Shown here in pieces: positions 7,360-15,447 of a stretch of DNA of 32,302 nucleotides. The stretch is from positions 1 through 32,302 of the forward strand of contig JAUIHG010000017.1 of the NCBI GenBank assembly GCA_030432405.1, read 5' to 3'. Each line of letters starts with the position of its first letter. Positions within the stretch are counted from its first letter, which is position 1. Under the pieces are notes generated by a model. The model was not told the origin of the DNA, searched no databases, and saw only the letters and a program-made list of their open reading frames with translations. A program made the translations under genes and the position numbers. Source of the DNA: Bacteroidia bacterium. GTDB taxonomy: Bacteria; Bacteroidota; Bacteroidia; Chitinophagales; BACL12.

Positions 7360-7974
7360 ATGTCCTCCAACCTTGCCCAGTCCCTGCTCCTGCGCTTTTC
7401 CGCGCTGGCATTTGCCGTATTGGCGGCCTTTTCGGCCGAAGGCCAGAACCGGCCCGGTACCCTGGATTCCGGCAGCGTAGCACAACAGTTTGAATACGTG
7501 ATCGACGAATCGGGCCGCTACCAGGAATACAAGGTCATCAAGCGGGTCTGGATCGATGCGCTGGAGGACCACGTGGCCGACACGCTCAAGGTGCTGCGGC
7601 AGAAGATCAACGGCGATGCGCGCGAGATTTCCGACCGCGACAACCAGATCGAGTCCCTGCAGGCCGAACTGAACGGCACCAAGGAGACCCTCACCAAGAC
7701 CGAATCCGAGCGGGACAGCATCCGCTTTCTCGGCATTCCCATGAGCAAGGGGGCCTACAGCAGCATGGTCTGGGGCCTGGTGGCCGTGCTCCTGCTGGTG
7801 GCCGGTTTCCTGTTCACGCGGACCCGTGCCGCCGTTGGCGAAGCCGCCGCCAACCGGAAGATGCACGACGACCTGCAGGAGGACTACGACGCCTACAAAA
7901 AGCGCGCGCTGGAGCGCGAACAGAAGCTCAAACGCGAGCTGCAGGACGAGCTGAACAAGCGCAGCTCGAGCTGA
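7360..7974 (+). CDS. Conserved Bacteroidota membrane coiled-coil protein, function unknown
   Basis: This 204-residue protein has an N-terminal signal peptide ending near AEGQ (residue 28), then a segment YQEYKVIKRVWIDAL, a coiled coil at about 70-125, one transmembrane helix at about 137-157 (MVWGLVAVLLLVAGFLF), and a charged C-terminal helix ending LEREQKLKRELQDELNKR. From memory this is the family that many Flavobacteriia genomes label "tRNA (guanine-N1)-methyltransferase". Nothing here looks like a methyltransferase: there is no SAM-binding motif and the protein is a membrane coiled coil. The ATG at 7360 is chosen because it starts the signal peptide; the open frame extends further upstream through the tRNA. 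A hairpin terminator follows 7 nt after the stop. Confidence 0.8.
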   Translation: MSSNLAQSLLLRFSALAFAVLAAFSAEGQNRPGTLDSGSVAQQFEYVIDESGRYQEYKVIKRVWIDALEDHVADTLKVLRQKINGDAREISDRDNQIESLQAELNGTKETLTKTESERDSIRFLGIPMSKGAYSSMVWGLVAVLLLVAGFLFTRTRAAVGEAAANRKMHDDLQEDYDAYKKRALEREQKLKRELQDELNKRSSS

Positions 7975-7981
7975 GCGCGTC

Positions 7982-8006
7982 GGTGCAGGTAGCGCTGCAC
8001 CTTTTT
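7982..8006 (+). terminator. Intrinsic terminator
   Basis: GGTGCAG and CTGCACC form a 7-bp stem with a 6-nt loop followed by TTTTT. It ends the coiled-coil gene and separates it from the LOG-like gene starting at 8033. Confidence 0.8.
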
Positions 8007-8032
8007 GCCGCGCATTGCCGTGGCGCATCGCC

Positions 8033-9184
8033 ATGCCCCATCCCGAAATCCACGACCTCGACGCCCTCGACCGGCACTTGGCTTCGGGCCAGCCCCTGGC
8101 CGATTGCATCCTGCAGGGCCTGGATCTGACCGGCCGCGTGGAGGCCCTGCGCGCCGCCCATGCCGAAGGGGCGGTGTTTTTGGGCTGCCGCATGACGCCG
8201 GAGGAGGCCCTAGATCTTTCCGCCCAGGGTGCGGTCCTTTTTCCCGCCCTGCCGGCCTTGCCCTACGATCCGTATCGGCCCCACCTCTACCGAGTGGAGG
8301 AATTGTTCGCCGGGTTTGACCCGGCCAACCCGGACAGCTATTGCCACACGCTGGACGCGGTGGTGTACCGGCACTGGCAGGAAACGGGCGCTGCCCAACC
8401 GGCGCGTTTGATGGAAGCCCTCGCCCGCCGCCTGCACGACCTGTCCATGAGCGACGGCATCGAAGACCTGCTGGCCGAACAGCGCAAACCGGTGGTGGCC
8501 ATCATGGGCGGGCATTCCATGCGCCGCGACGATCCGGCCTATGCCACAGTCGTGGAGGCGGCCACCATGCTGGCCGAAGCCGGCTATTTGATCACCACCG
8601 GTGGTGGCCCGGGCGCCATGGAAGCCGGGCATTTGGGCGTTTGGCTGGCCGGCCGTTCGGCCGAAGACCGGAAACGCGCCTTGGCGCTGCTGGCCGAAGC
8701 GCCGCATTACAAAGACCGCCGATGGCTGGCCCAGGCCTTCGCGGTACGCGCGGCCCTGCCCCCGGTGCACGAAGTTCCCAGCCTGGGCATCCCCACTTGG
8801 CTGTACGGCCACGAACCGCCCAACCCCTTCCCCAGCCACACGGCCAAGTATTTTGCCAATTCGGTGCGGGAAGAAGGCCTGGTGACGGTGGCCGACCATG
8901 GGATTGTTTTTGCCCCGGGCAGCGCCGGCACGGTCCAGGAGATTTTCCAGGACGCCTGCCAGAACCACTATGCCAGCACCGGCTTCAACACGCCCATGGT
9001 CTTTTTGGACCGCACGTTCTGGACCGAGCACTTGCCCGTGGTGGATCTGATGCGCCGGCTGGCGAAGGACAAACCCTGGCCTTCTTTCATCGGCCTGGCC
9101 GACACCGCCGCCGAAGTGGTCGACTTCCTGCGTGCCCATCCCCCGGTCGAGAACCGCTCGGAGGCCTGGTCGTTTTGCGGATGA
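8033..9184 (+). CDS. LOG/PpnN-like nucleotide 5'-monophosphate hydrolase family protein
   Basis: The protein has 383 residues. A Rossmann-type LOG (lysine decarboxylase-like) domain starts near residue 153 (KPVVAIMGGHSM), with GGGPGAMEAG at 190-199 and PGSAGTVQE at 295-303. The last matches the family motif PGGxGTxxE except that the second glycine is Ser297. Family members split nucleoside monophosphates into free base and ribose 5-phosphate. A ~150-residue N-terminal extension makes it longer than plant-type LOG (about 200 residues) and nearer the PpnN layout (about 450). The start MPHPEIHD is the second in-frame ATG; the one at 8015 would add 6 residues. Family membership is firm, the substrate is not. 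It is a single gene after a terminator. Confidence 0.8.
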   Translation: MPHPEIHDLDALDRHLASGQPLADCILQGLDLTGRVEALRAAHAEGAVFLGCRMTPEEALDLSAQGAVLFPALPALPYDPYRPHLYRVEELFAGFDPANPDSYCHTLDAVVYRHWQETGAAQPARLMEALARRLHDLSMSDGIEDLLAEQRKPVVAIMGGHSMRRDDPAYATVVEAATMLAEAGYLITTGGGPGAMEAGHLGVWLAGRSAEDRKRALALLAEAPHYKDRRWLAQAFAVRAALPPVHEVPSLGIPTWLYGHEPPNPFPSHTAKYFANSVREEGLVTVADHGIVFAPGSAGTVQEIFQDACQNHYASTGFNTPMVFLDRTFWTEHLPVVDLMRRLAKDKPWPSFIGLADTAAEVVDFLRAHPPVENRSEAWSFCG

Positions 9185-9377
9185 TGCGGCCCGGCTGAAA
9201 CCGCCAAGCCTGCAGTTCACCCCCCATATCCTACGGTTCACCCCGAATCCCCTGTCATCCGGCGGGTTGGCGGGACACTTTTGGCCTGTCCTTCGCCGGA
9301 TAGGCCCTTCTGGCAAACACCGTTGCGGCACTGGCTTGGGACGAGAAAACATCCCCCCAGAACCCAAACCCGCCGCC

Positions 9378-11738
9378 ATGAACCGGCTTTCTTACCTACT
9401 GCTTACCCTGCTCATTGGCTTAGGCCTTTCGGCGAAGGCCCAACAAACCGTTCGTGGAACCGTCACCGACGAACAATCCACCGCCCCCCTGCCCGGCGCC
9501 ACCGTGCTGGTGGTGGGCAGCGACCCCTTGATCGGTGCCTCGACCGACATGGACGGACGCTTTGAACTGCGCAACGTGCCGATCGGCCGGGCCACCGTAC
9601 AGGTGACCAGCATCGGCTACGAGCCCCAGACCATGCCCGGCGTGCTGGTCAACAGCGGCAAGGAAACCGTGCTGACCATTGCACTGTTGGAGAAGGTGGA
9701 AGCGCTGGACGAAGTGGTCATCAAAGCGGACGACGACGACCCCGGCCAGACCACCAACGACATGGCCACCGTGTCCGCCCGCCAACTGAGCGTGGACGAG
9801 GCCATGCGCTACTCCGGGACGCGGAACGATCCCGCGCGCATGGCGCAAAACTTTGCCGGTGTGGCCAGCCCCGGCGACGACCGCAACGACATCATCATCC
9901 GGGGGAATTCGCCGGCAGGCGTCCTGTGGCGCATGGAGGGCATCGACATCCCCAACCCGAGCCACTTTGGCACGCTGGGTGCTACGGGCGGTCCGGTGAC
10001 CATCCTGAACACCAACAACCTCAACGATGCGGACTTTTTCACCGGGGCCTTCCCGGCCGAATACGGCAACGCCACCGCTGGTGTCTTTGATTTGAGTTTG
10101 CGGAATGGCAACGCCGCCACCCACGAATTTCTGGGCCAGATTGGATTCAACGGTTTCGAGCTGGGTGCTGAAGGCCCGATGGGCGAAAACGGCGCTTCCT
10201 ACGTGGCCAACTACCGCTATTCCACGCTCGGTGTGCTCGACGCCATCGGTCTGGAATTCGGCACCGGCGCCGCCATACCCCAATACCAGGACCTGACCTT
10301 CAAACTCAACATGCCCACCAAGAAAGCCGGCCGCTTCAGTTTGTTCGGTTTCGGTGGCCTGAGCTACATCGAGTTCCTGACCTCCGAAGGCGAAGTGGAT
10401 GCCGAAGCCGTCTTTGGCGACGACGGTTTGGATCAGGTCTTCGAATCCAACGTGGGCATGGTTGGGCTGAACCACACCTTCTTCTGCAGCCCCAAGACCT
10501 ATGGCCGGGCCTTCCTTGCGGTTTCCGGATTTGAATCCACTGGCGACATCGACTCCATCAGCACCGAAGATCTGGAGAGCCTTACCGACCTGACCGATTT
10601 TGCCTATGGCCAGGTCCGCTACACCGCGGGCTACGAATTCAACACCAAGTTCAACGCCAAAAACAAATTGAACGCGGGCATCACCGCCGATCTGTTTGAT
10701 TTGAATTTGGACCAGGCCACTCTGATTGCGGGTGCACAACGCCCCATCACCGCCTTTGACGGCAATGCCGGCTTCCTGCGCGGCTGGGCTCAGTGGCAGC
10801 ATCGCTTCACCGACCGTCTGACGCTCAACAGCGGCGTGCACGGGCAGTACTTCCTGCTCAACAATACGGGCCTGGTGGAACCCCGCGCCAACATGCAGTA
10901 CAAGTTTGGCCGTGGCAATGCCCTGAGCATCGGCGGTGGCCTGCACGGGCAATTGCAACCGCTGGAAACCTACTTCACCGAGAGCCGCCTGCCGGACGGC
11001 AGCACGGTACAGACCAACCGCGACCTGGACCTCTTCAAAAGCGCACAGGCCGTGGTGGGCTACGACAAACTGTTTGGCAGCCGTTTTCGCATCAAGACCG
11101 AAGCCTACTACCAGTACATCTACGACGCCGCTGTGGAGCAGCGTGCTACTTCTTTCAGCATGCTGAATGCCGGCGCCGATTTCGGCTTCCCCAACAACGA
11201 CAGCCTGGTCAACGAAGGCACCGGCCGCAACATCGGCCTCGAAGTGACCATGGAGCGCTACCTCAACAAGGGCTGGTACCTGTTGGGCACCGTCTCCCTC
11301 TACGATTCGCGCTACACGGCCTCCGACGGTGTGGAACGCAACACCGCCTTCAACGGCCGCTACATCGCTAACCTGCTCGGCGGTAAGGAATTCCGCATCA
11401 AGGGCAAACACCTGGTTGGCTTTGACACCAAAATCACCTATGGTGGTGGCCGCCGCTATACCCCCATCGACCTGGATGCCAGCCGCGCTGCCGGTTTTGA
11501 AATCCGAAATGAAGACCTGGCCTACAGCCAACAGTTTGACCTCTACTTCCGCATGGACTTCAAGGTCAGCTATACCCTGGAGGGCAAACGCGCCACGCAA
11601 AAGATCTCCGTCGATTTGCAAAACGTCACGGGGCAGGAGAACGTCTTCAGCCAATCGTTCAACCAAAACACCGGGGGCCTGAACACCCGCTACCAACTGG
11701 GCTTCTTCCCGGACATCCAGTACCGGGTGTTGTTCTGA
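9378..11738 (+). CDS. TonB-dependent outer-membrane receptor with carboxypeptidase-regulatory-like domain
   Basis: The protein has 786 residues with a signal peptide (MNRLSYLLLTLL to AKAQ, 1-22). A CarboxypepD_reg-like Ig fold covers about 24-110 (VRGTVTDEQS, PLPGATVLVVG). The plug domain spans about 125-240 with DIIIRGNSPAGVLWRMEG. The rest is a beta barrel ending in an aromatic residue (YRVLF), as OM porins do. It should take up a ligand across the outer membrane using TonB energy. The ATG at 9378 is chosen from the signal peptide; the open frame begins at 9132. No SusD partner follows; instead a LytS/LytTR pair comes next on the same strand. The ligand is unknown. Confidence 0.9.
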   Translation: MNRLSYLLLTLLIGLGLSAKAQQTVRGTVTDEQSTAPLPGATVLVVGSDPLIGASTDMDGRFELRNVPIGRATVQVTSIGYEPQTMPGVLVNSGKETVLTIALLEKVEALDEVVIKADDDDPGQTTNDMATVSARQLSVDEAMRYSGTRNDPARMAQNFAGVASPGDDRNDIIIRGNSPAGVLWRMEGIDIPNPSHFGTLGATGGPVTILNTNNLNDADFFTGAFPAEYGNATAGVFDLSLRNGNAATHEFLGQIGFNGFELGAEGPMGENGASYVANYRYSTLGVLDAIGLEFGTGAAIPQYQDLTFKLNMPTKKAGRFSLFGFGGLSYIEFLTSEGEVDAEAVFGDDGLDQVFESNVGMVGLNHTFFCSPKTYGRAFLAVSGFESTGDIDSISTEDLESLTDLTDFAYGQVRYTAGYEFNTKFNAKNKLNAGITADLFDLNLDQATLIAGAQRPITAFDGNAGFLRGWAQWQHRFTDRLTLNSGVHGQYFLLNNTGLVEPRANMQYKFGRGNALSIGGGLHGQLQPLETYFTESRLPDGSTVQTNRDLDLFKSAQAVVGYDKLFGSRFRIKTEAYYQYIYDAAVEQRATSFSMLNAGADFGFPNNDSLVNEGTGRNIGLEVTMERYLNKGWYLLGTVSLYDSRYTASDGVERNTAFNGRYIANLLGGKEFRIKGKHLVGFDTKITYGGGRRYTPIDLDASRAAGFEIRNEDLAYSQQFDLYFRMDFKVSYTLEGKRATQKISVDLQNVTGQENVFSQSFNQNTGGLNTRYQLGFFPDIQYRVLF

Positions 11739-11760
11739 ACCGGAGCCCGTGTTCGGGTGC

Positions 11761-11774
11761 CCTTCGGTCGAAGG
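11761..11774. repeat. Inverted repeat after the receptor gene
   Basis: CCTTCG-GT-CGAAGG lies 22 nt after the receptor stop. No T tract follows, so it is not a convincing intrinsic terminator. Confidence 0.35.
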
Positions 11775-11838
11775 CCGGGCCAGTACACAAATGCCACGGT
11801 CCAGCCTTCGCGCGGAGCGCATCCGGCATTTCCACCCC

Positions 11839-11846
11839 TACCTTTA
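11839..11846 (+). promoter_or_regulatory. Candidate -7 element of the histidine kinase gene
   Basis: TACCTTTA is one mismatch from TAnnTTTG and ends 4 nt before the ATG at 11851, implying a leaderless transcript. The same octamer stands 6 nt before the GTG start of the GT-C-like gene at 18766. Confidence 0.45.
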
Positions 11847-11850
11847 AAGC

Positions 11851-12891
11851 ATGTGTCCTGACCGCATCCGCCGCTACCTGGGCTTCAACGACCGGCTGTT
11901 TACGGCCCTGGGGATTCCCATCATGGGCATGCTGATCCCGTTGATCTTCGGTGGCCGCGAATTCAGCGATGGGACGGTGTATTGGGTAGACGCTGCCTTC
12001 TCTACCGCCTATGCCGGTTTGTATTGGGTGGTGGCCCGGGAACTCATGATCCGCCTGCACCGGCGTTTTCCCGAGCCCGAACAACTGCGGTACCGCATCG
12101 TTTGGCTTGCGGTGTTTTTTGTGCCGTTCATTTTGGCGGTTTGCGGACTGAGCTACTGGTTGATTCCATCTTCCGTGGAAAACGGCCAGCCCATTTACCA
12201 AACCGTTTTGATGAGTGCGCTGCTCACCGCACTGATTGCCACCATCTATGAATCCATTTACCTCTTGAGCCGGCTTCGGGACATCCAGGTGGAGCGCGAA
12301 CAACTCCTCCGTGAAAAAATCCAGACCGAGTTGGAGGCCCTGCGCAACCAGGTCAACCCGCATTTTCTGTTCAACAGCCTCAATGCCCTGGCCGACCTCA
12401 TCCACGAAGACGCCCACCGGGCCGAGCAGTACGTGCAGGAGCTCAGCAAGGTCTACCGCTACGTGCTCGAAATACAGCAACGCGAATTGATCCGGCTGCA
12501 CGAGGAACTGGCCTTTCTGGACAGCTTTCTTTTCCTTTTGCGGACGCGTTTTGGCGACAAGCTCCAGGTGGAATTCGACATTCCTGAAGGCCTGAAAAGC
12601 CGCTGGATTGTTCCGCTGTCCTTGCAATTGCTGTTTGAAAATGCCATCAAACACAACGTGGTCTCCGCCGCGCGTCCCCTGAAGGTGCGCGTGCGCGCCG
12701 AAGGCTACGATCTGGTAGTCTCCAACAACCTGCAGGTCAAACCCCATCCGGAAGCCTCCACCGGCAAGGGCCTGGACAACCTCCGCAACCGCTACCGCCT
12801 GCTCGGCGAACGCGTGGTGGAAGCCGTTTCCTCGGCCACCGAATTCCGAGTGACCGTCCCGACCCTGGCCGCCGAAATCCCGGAAGTCTGA
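11851..12891 (+). CDS. LytS-type sensor histidine kinase
   Basis: This 346-residue inner-membrane kinase has four predicted transmembrane helices at about 18-34, 45-62, 82-104 and 118-139, then a short coiled coil. The His_kinase box (PF06580 type) is NQVNPHFLFNSLNAL with the phospho-acceptor H171. The HATPase region has the N box LLFENAIKHN near 260 and the G box GKGLDNLRNR near 310. There is no large extracellular sensor domain, so the stimulus is probably sensed in or near the membrane. The LytTR regulator follows after 55 nt. The kinase starts 112 bp after the TonB-dependent receptor gene with its own -7-like element, so co-transcription with the receptor is not certain. Confidence 0.92.
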   Translation: MCPDRIRRYLGFNDRLFTALGIPIMGMLIPLIFGGREFSDGTVYWVDAAFSTAYAGLYWVVARELMIRLHRRFPEPEQLRYRIVWLAVFFVPFILAVCGLSYWLIPSSVENGQPIYQTVLMSALLTALIATIYESIYLLSRLRDIQVEREQLLREKIQTELEALRNQVNPHFLFNSLNALADLIHEDAHRAEQYVQELSKVYRYVLEIQQRELIRLHEELAFLDSFLFLLRTRFGDKLQVEFDIPEGLKSRWIVPLSLQLLFENAIKHNVVSAARPLKVRVRAEGYDLVVSNNLQVKPHPEASTGKGLDNLRNRYRLLGERVVEAVSSATEFRVTVPTLAAEIPEV

Positions 12892-12946
12892 CGGCTTTTG
12901 ATTTCCTGATCCCGTTACTGACCGCCTGTTCCAAAACGCCCCCCTG

Positions 12947-13774
12947 ATGCGCGCCCTGATCATCGAAGACGAGCTGCCTGCGGCCAACCGCCTGCAACGC
13001 ATGGTGGGGGAACTGGATCCGAACATCCACGTTTTGGAGGTGCTGGACAGCATCGAAAGCAGCGTGGCCTGGTTGCGCAAACATCCGGCCCCCGACCTGC
13101 TGCTGTGCGACATCCACCTGGCCGACGGGCTGAGCTTCGAAATTTTCACCAACGTGGACGTGGAGTGCCCGGTCATCTTCACGACCGCCTACGACGCCTA
13201 CGCGCTGCAGGCCTTTCAGGTCAATTCGGTGGACTACCTGCTCAAACCCATAGAACCCGATGCCCTGGCCGCTGCGCTGGACAAGTACCGCAAGCACTTC
13301 GCCGGCGGGACGCCGGCAGACGGAAAAGTGCGCGTGTCTGCAAATGGAGGCGCGTCCAAAGGGGAAGCCAGCGGTGCTGCCACGCCCGACCGAGCCTGGA
13401 TCCAGGCATTGCTGGACGGTTGGGGTAAGCCGCGTTACCGCGAACGCTTTTTGGTCAAGCGCGGGGAGCGCCTGGACTACATCCCTGCCGGCAAGGTGGC
13501 CTATTGCTATTCGGCCGAAGGCCTGACCCATTTGGTGGCCCAGGACGGCCAGCGGGATTTGCTGGACCGCAGCCTGGAGGAACTGGTTTCGGAATTGGAT
13601 CCGGATCATTTTTTTCGTGCCAGCCGCAAGTGTATCGTAGCGCTTTCGGCCATTGCAGGCATACACAAGTATTTCTCCGGCCGCCTCAAGCTGGAGCTCA
13701 AACCATCAGCGCCCTTTGATGTGCTGGTCAGCCGGGAGCGCGTGGAGGATTTTCAGGCCTGGTTGGACCGCTGA
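12947..13774 (+). CDS. LytTR family response regulator
   Basis: The protein has 275 residues. The receiver domain (1-120) carries the acidic pair E7/D8, the phospho-acceptor D55 in LLLCDIHLADG, T79/T80 and K100 in YLLKPIEP. A linker of low complexity (about 120-145, rich in Ala and Gly) leads to a LytTR DNA-binding domain at about 165-275 (RFLVKRGERLDYIPAGKVAYCYSAEG, then FFRASRKCIVALSAI). It should be phosphorylated by the kinase encoded just upstream and bind pairs of direct repeats in promoters. The target is unknown; the TonB receptor is the obvious candidate. Confidence 0.93.
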   Translation: MRALIIEDELPAANRLQRMVGELDPNIHVLEVLDSIESSVAWLRKHPAPDLLLCDIHLADGLSFEIFTNVDVECPVIFTTAYDAYALQAFQVNSVDYLLKPIEPDALAAALDKYRKHFAGGTPADGKVRVSANGGASKGEASGAATPDRAWIQALLDGWGKPRYRERFLVKRGERLDYIPAGKVAYCYSAEGLTHLVAQDGQRDLLDRSLEELVSELDPDHFFRASRKCIVALSAIAGIHKYFSGRLKLELKPSAPFDVLVSRERVEDFQAWLDR

Positions 13775-13808
13775 GCATAACAGAGCCGCGGTGCCTAGTC
13801 TTGTGGTG

Positions 13809-13816
13809 TAGGTTTG
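13809..13816 (+). promoter_or_regulatory. Candidate -7 element upstream of the DUF2721 gene
   Basis: TAGGTTTG matches TAnnTTTG exactly. Transcription would start near 13820, before both in-frame ATG candidates (13843 and 13909). No TTG is at the -33 distance. Confidence 0.4.
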
Positions 13817-13908
13817 CGGCTTTGTTGCCCTTTGCGGCTTCGATGCCCACGGGTTCTACTACCCTTAGCGGTTTGAAGCCCTACGTTTTGCCGCCCAAAC
13901 GCAATGCC

Positions 13909-14361
13909 ATGGCTCCTGCCACCCTGCTTGTCGATACGGACATTCCGCAGATCAACCTGACCACACCGTCGCTGTTGTTCCCGGCCATTTCGCTGTTGCT
14001 GTTGGCCTATACCAACCGCTTTTTGGTGATTGCCCAGCTGATCCGCAACCTGTCCGGCAGCCTGACGGCCGAAAACCGGCACACGGTGCACCGCCAAATT
14101 GAAACCCTGCGCAAACGCGTTCGCCTGATCCGCACCATGCAGATCTATGGCGTGACCAGCTTTTTGCTCTGCACCGGCTCCATGGTGCTGATCTTTTTCA
14201 ACGAGCCCCGCGCCGGAAGCTGGCTGTTCGGCATTTCGATTTTCACCCTCAGCCTGTCGCTGGTGTATTCGCTCTGGGAGATTTCCATTTCCACCCGCGC
14301 CCTGGGCGTGTTGCTCGACGATCTCGGCGAGCGCGAGCGGCGCTTGGAGGAGAAGGAGTAG
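13909..14361 (+). CDS. DUF2721 family membrane protein
   Basis: This is a 150-residue protein from the ATG at 13909. Three hydrophobic segments are visible: about 19-34 (LLFPAISLLLLAYTNR), 82-104 and 106-125. The opening LTTPSLLFPAISLLLLAYTNRFLVIAQLIR is typical of DUF2721, whose function is unknown. The middle loop is basic (RKRVRLIR). The C-terminus is a charged helix (ERERRLEEKE). An alternative start at 13843 would add 22 residues that are not typical of the family. The gene ends 8 bp before the stop of the convergent dehydrogenase gene. Confidence 0.8.
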   Translation: MAPATLLVDTDIPQINLTTPSLLFPAISLLLLAYTNRFLVIAQLIRNLSGSLTAENRHTVHRQIETLRKRVRLIRTMQIYGVTSFLLCTGSMVLIFFNEPRAGSWLFGISIFTLSLSLVYSLWEISISTRALGVLLDDLGERERRLEEKE

Positions 14362-14369
14362 GCATTCCC

Positions 14370-15395
14370 CTACACCACCGCCCTGGCGCGTTCGGGGTCC
14401 ACGCTGCGCCAGACATCGAGGGAGGCTGCCCAGAGTTTCTTGCCCGCTTCGGGGTCGTAAACCTTGGGATCCATTTCCTTGCGGTTGAGCATGTGCAGGT
14501 AACGGTTGGTCTGCCCTTCGATGCTCGGGCTGGTGGCCAACCAGGTGCCGGGCATGGCCCCTTGAGCGGGCGTGCGGAAAGCCACCGTAAAAATGCCGCG
14601 CAAGATGGCCCGCAGCCATCCCGGTGCCTCGCGGACAATATTGGTGTTCACCGGACCGGGGCAAAAGGTGTGCACAGAAACGTCCACCTGGCCTTCGCGC
14701 GCCAAGCGCCGCGACAACTCCGTATTGAAGGTGTTCATCACCAGCTTGTAATAGCTGTAGTAATTGATGGCCTTGTTGACGCCGTATTCCCGGTACTTGC
14801 CGAACAAATCGAAATCAATGGCCGAAGCGCTTTGGTGCGAATCGGATGAGGTGTAGATCATGCGTGGCACGGGACCGTCGCCACGGTTGCCCGCAGCGGC
14901 ATTGTTCGGGATCACGCCATCGCCGAGCAGGCGGTTGGCGGTGATGAACTTGCTCAGGTAGTTCACCAGGAAAATCTCGTCCAGGCCGGAAGCGGTTCGC
15001 CGGGCCCCCGGCGCGGCCATGCCCGCATTGAACAGGGCCACATCCAGGCGCACCCCATCGTCGCGCAGGCCGTCGCAAAAGGCGTGGATGGCGTCGATGT
15101 CGGCCAGGTCGAGCTTGCGGATCTCCACACGTTCCGAGCCGCTGGCGGCCTTGACCTCTTCCATGGCTTCTGGAATGCGGCTCCGGCAGGCCATGATAAC
15201 GTGCGCTCCGCGCGAAGCCAGGTCCTTGGCCAGGCCCAACCCGACGCCCGAGCTCGCGCCCGTGATGAGCACGGTCTTGCCGTCGGCGCGCAGGGCATCG
15301 GTATAATCGTCCGCCAGATCCTGCTTGCGGAAGAGGTCTTTCACGCCAGCCAGGGCGGCGGATACGGGGTTGTCAAAACGTCCTTTTTCGGCCAT
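14370..15395 (-). CDS. Short-chain dehydrogenase/reductase
   Basis: The protein has 341 residues. The classical SDR Rossmann fold carries the cofactor motif TGASSGVG at residues 45-52, NAG at 123-125, the catalytic Ser region YTSSDSH near 183-184, and YSYYK (Y213, K217) as the catalytic YxxxK pair. After the SDR core, a ~90-residue C-terminal extension resembles those of the retinol-dehydrogenase and protochlorophyllide-reductase-like SDRs. R71 after the second strand (ACRSR) suggests NADP(H). The ATG at 15395 is chosen because a -7-like element lies 8 nt before it; the open frame reaches 15584 through the neighbouring gene. It is divergent from mscS with only 52 bp between the start codons. 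The substrate is unknown. Confidence 0.88.
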   Translation of the reverse strand: MAEKGRFDNPVSAALAGVKDLFRKQDLADDYTDALRADGKTVLITGASSGVGLGLAKDLASRGAHVIMACRSRIPEAMEEVKAASGSERVEIRKLDLADIDAIHAFCDGLRDDGVRLDVALFNAGMAAPGARRTASGLDEIFLVNYLSKFITANRLLGDGVIPNNAAAGNRGDGPVPRMIYTSSDSHQSASAIDFDLFGKYREYGVNKAINYYSYYKLVMNTFNTELSRRLAREGQVDVSVHTFCPGPVNTNIVREAPGWLRAILRGIFTVAFRTPAQGAMPGTWLATSPSIEGQTNRYLHMLNRKEMDPKVYDPEAGKKLWAASLDVWRSVDPERARAVV

Positions 15396-15403
15396 GCTGC
15401 GCC

Positions 15404-15411
15404 CGAAGATA
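15404..15411 (-). promoter_or_regulatory. Candidate -7 element of the dehydrogenase gene
   Basis: TATCTTCG on the minus strand, one mismatch from TAnnTTTG, ends 8 nt before the start codon. It forms an exact 8-bp inverted repeat with the element at 15433-15440. Confidence 0.45.
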
Positions 15412-15432
15412 GGCGGTGCTGGGTAGCCCAAG

Positions 15433-15440
15433 TATCTTCG
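15433..15440 (+). promoter_or_regulatory. Candidate -7 element of the mscS-like gene
   Basis: TATCTTCG on the plus strand ends 7 nt before the ATG at 15448, implying a leader of a few nucleotides at most. It mirrors the element at 15404-15411. Confidence 0.45.
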
Positions 15441-15447
15441 ACCCACG

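Noticed and set aside
9420-11822. 800-residue open frame on the minus strand across the TonB receptor gene
   Set aside because: The receptor has signal peptide, plug and barrel on the plus strand; the mirror frame has only Val/Gly-rich low-information sequence.
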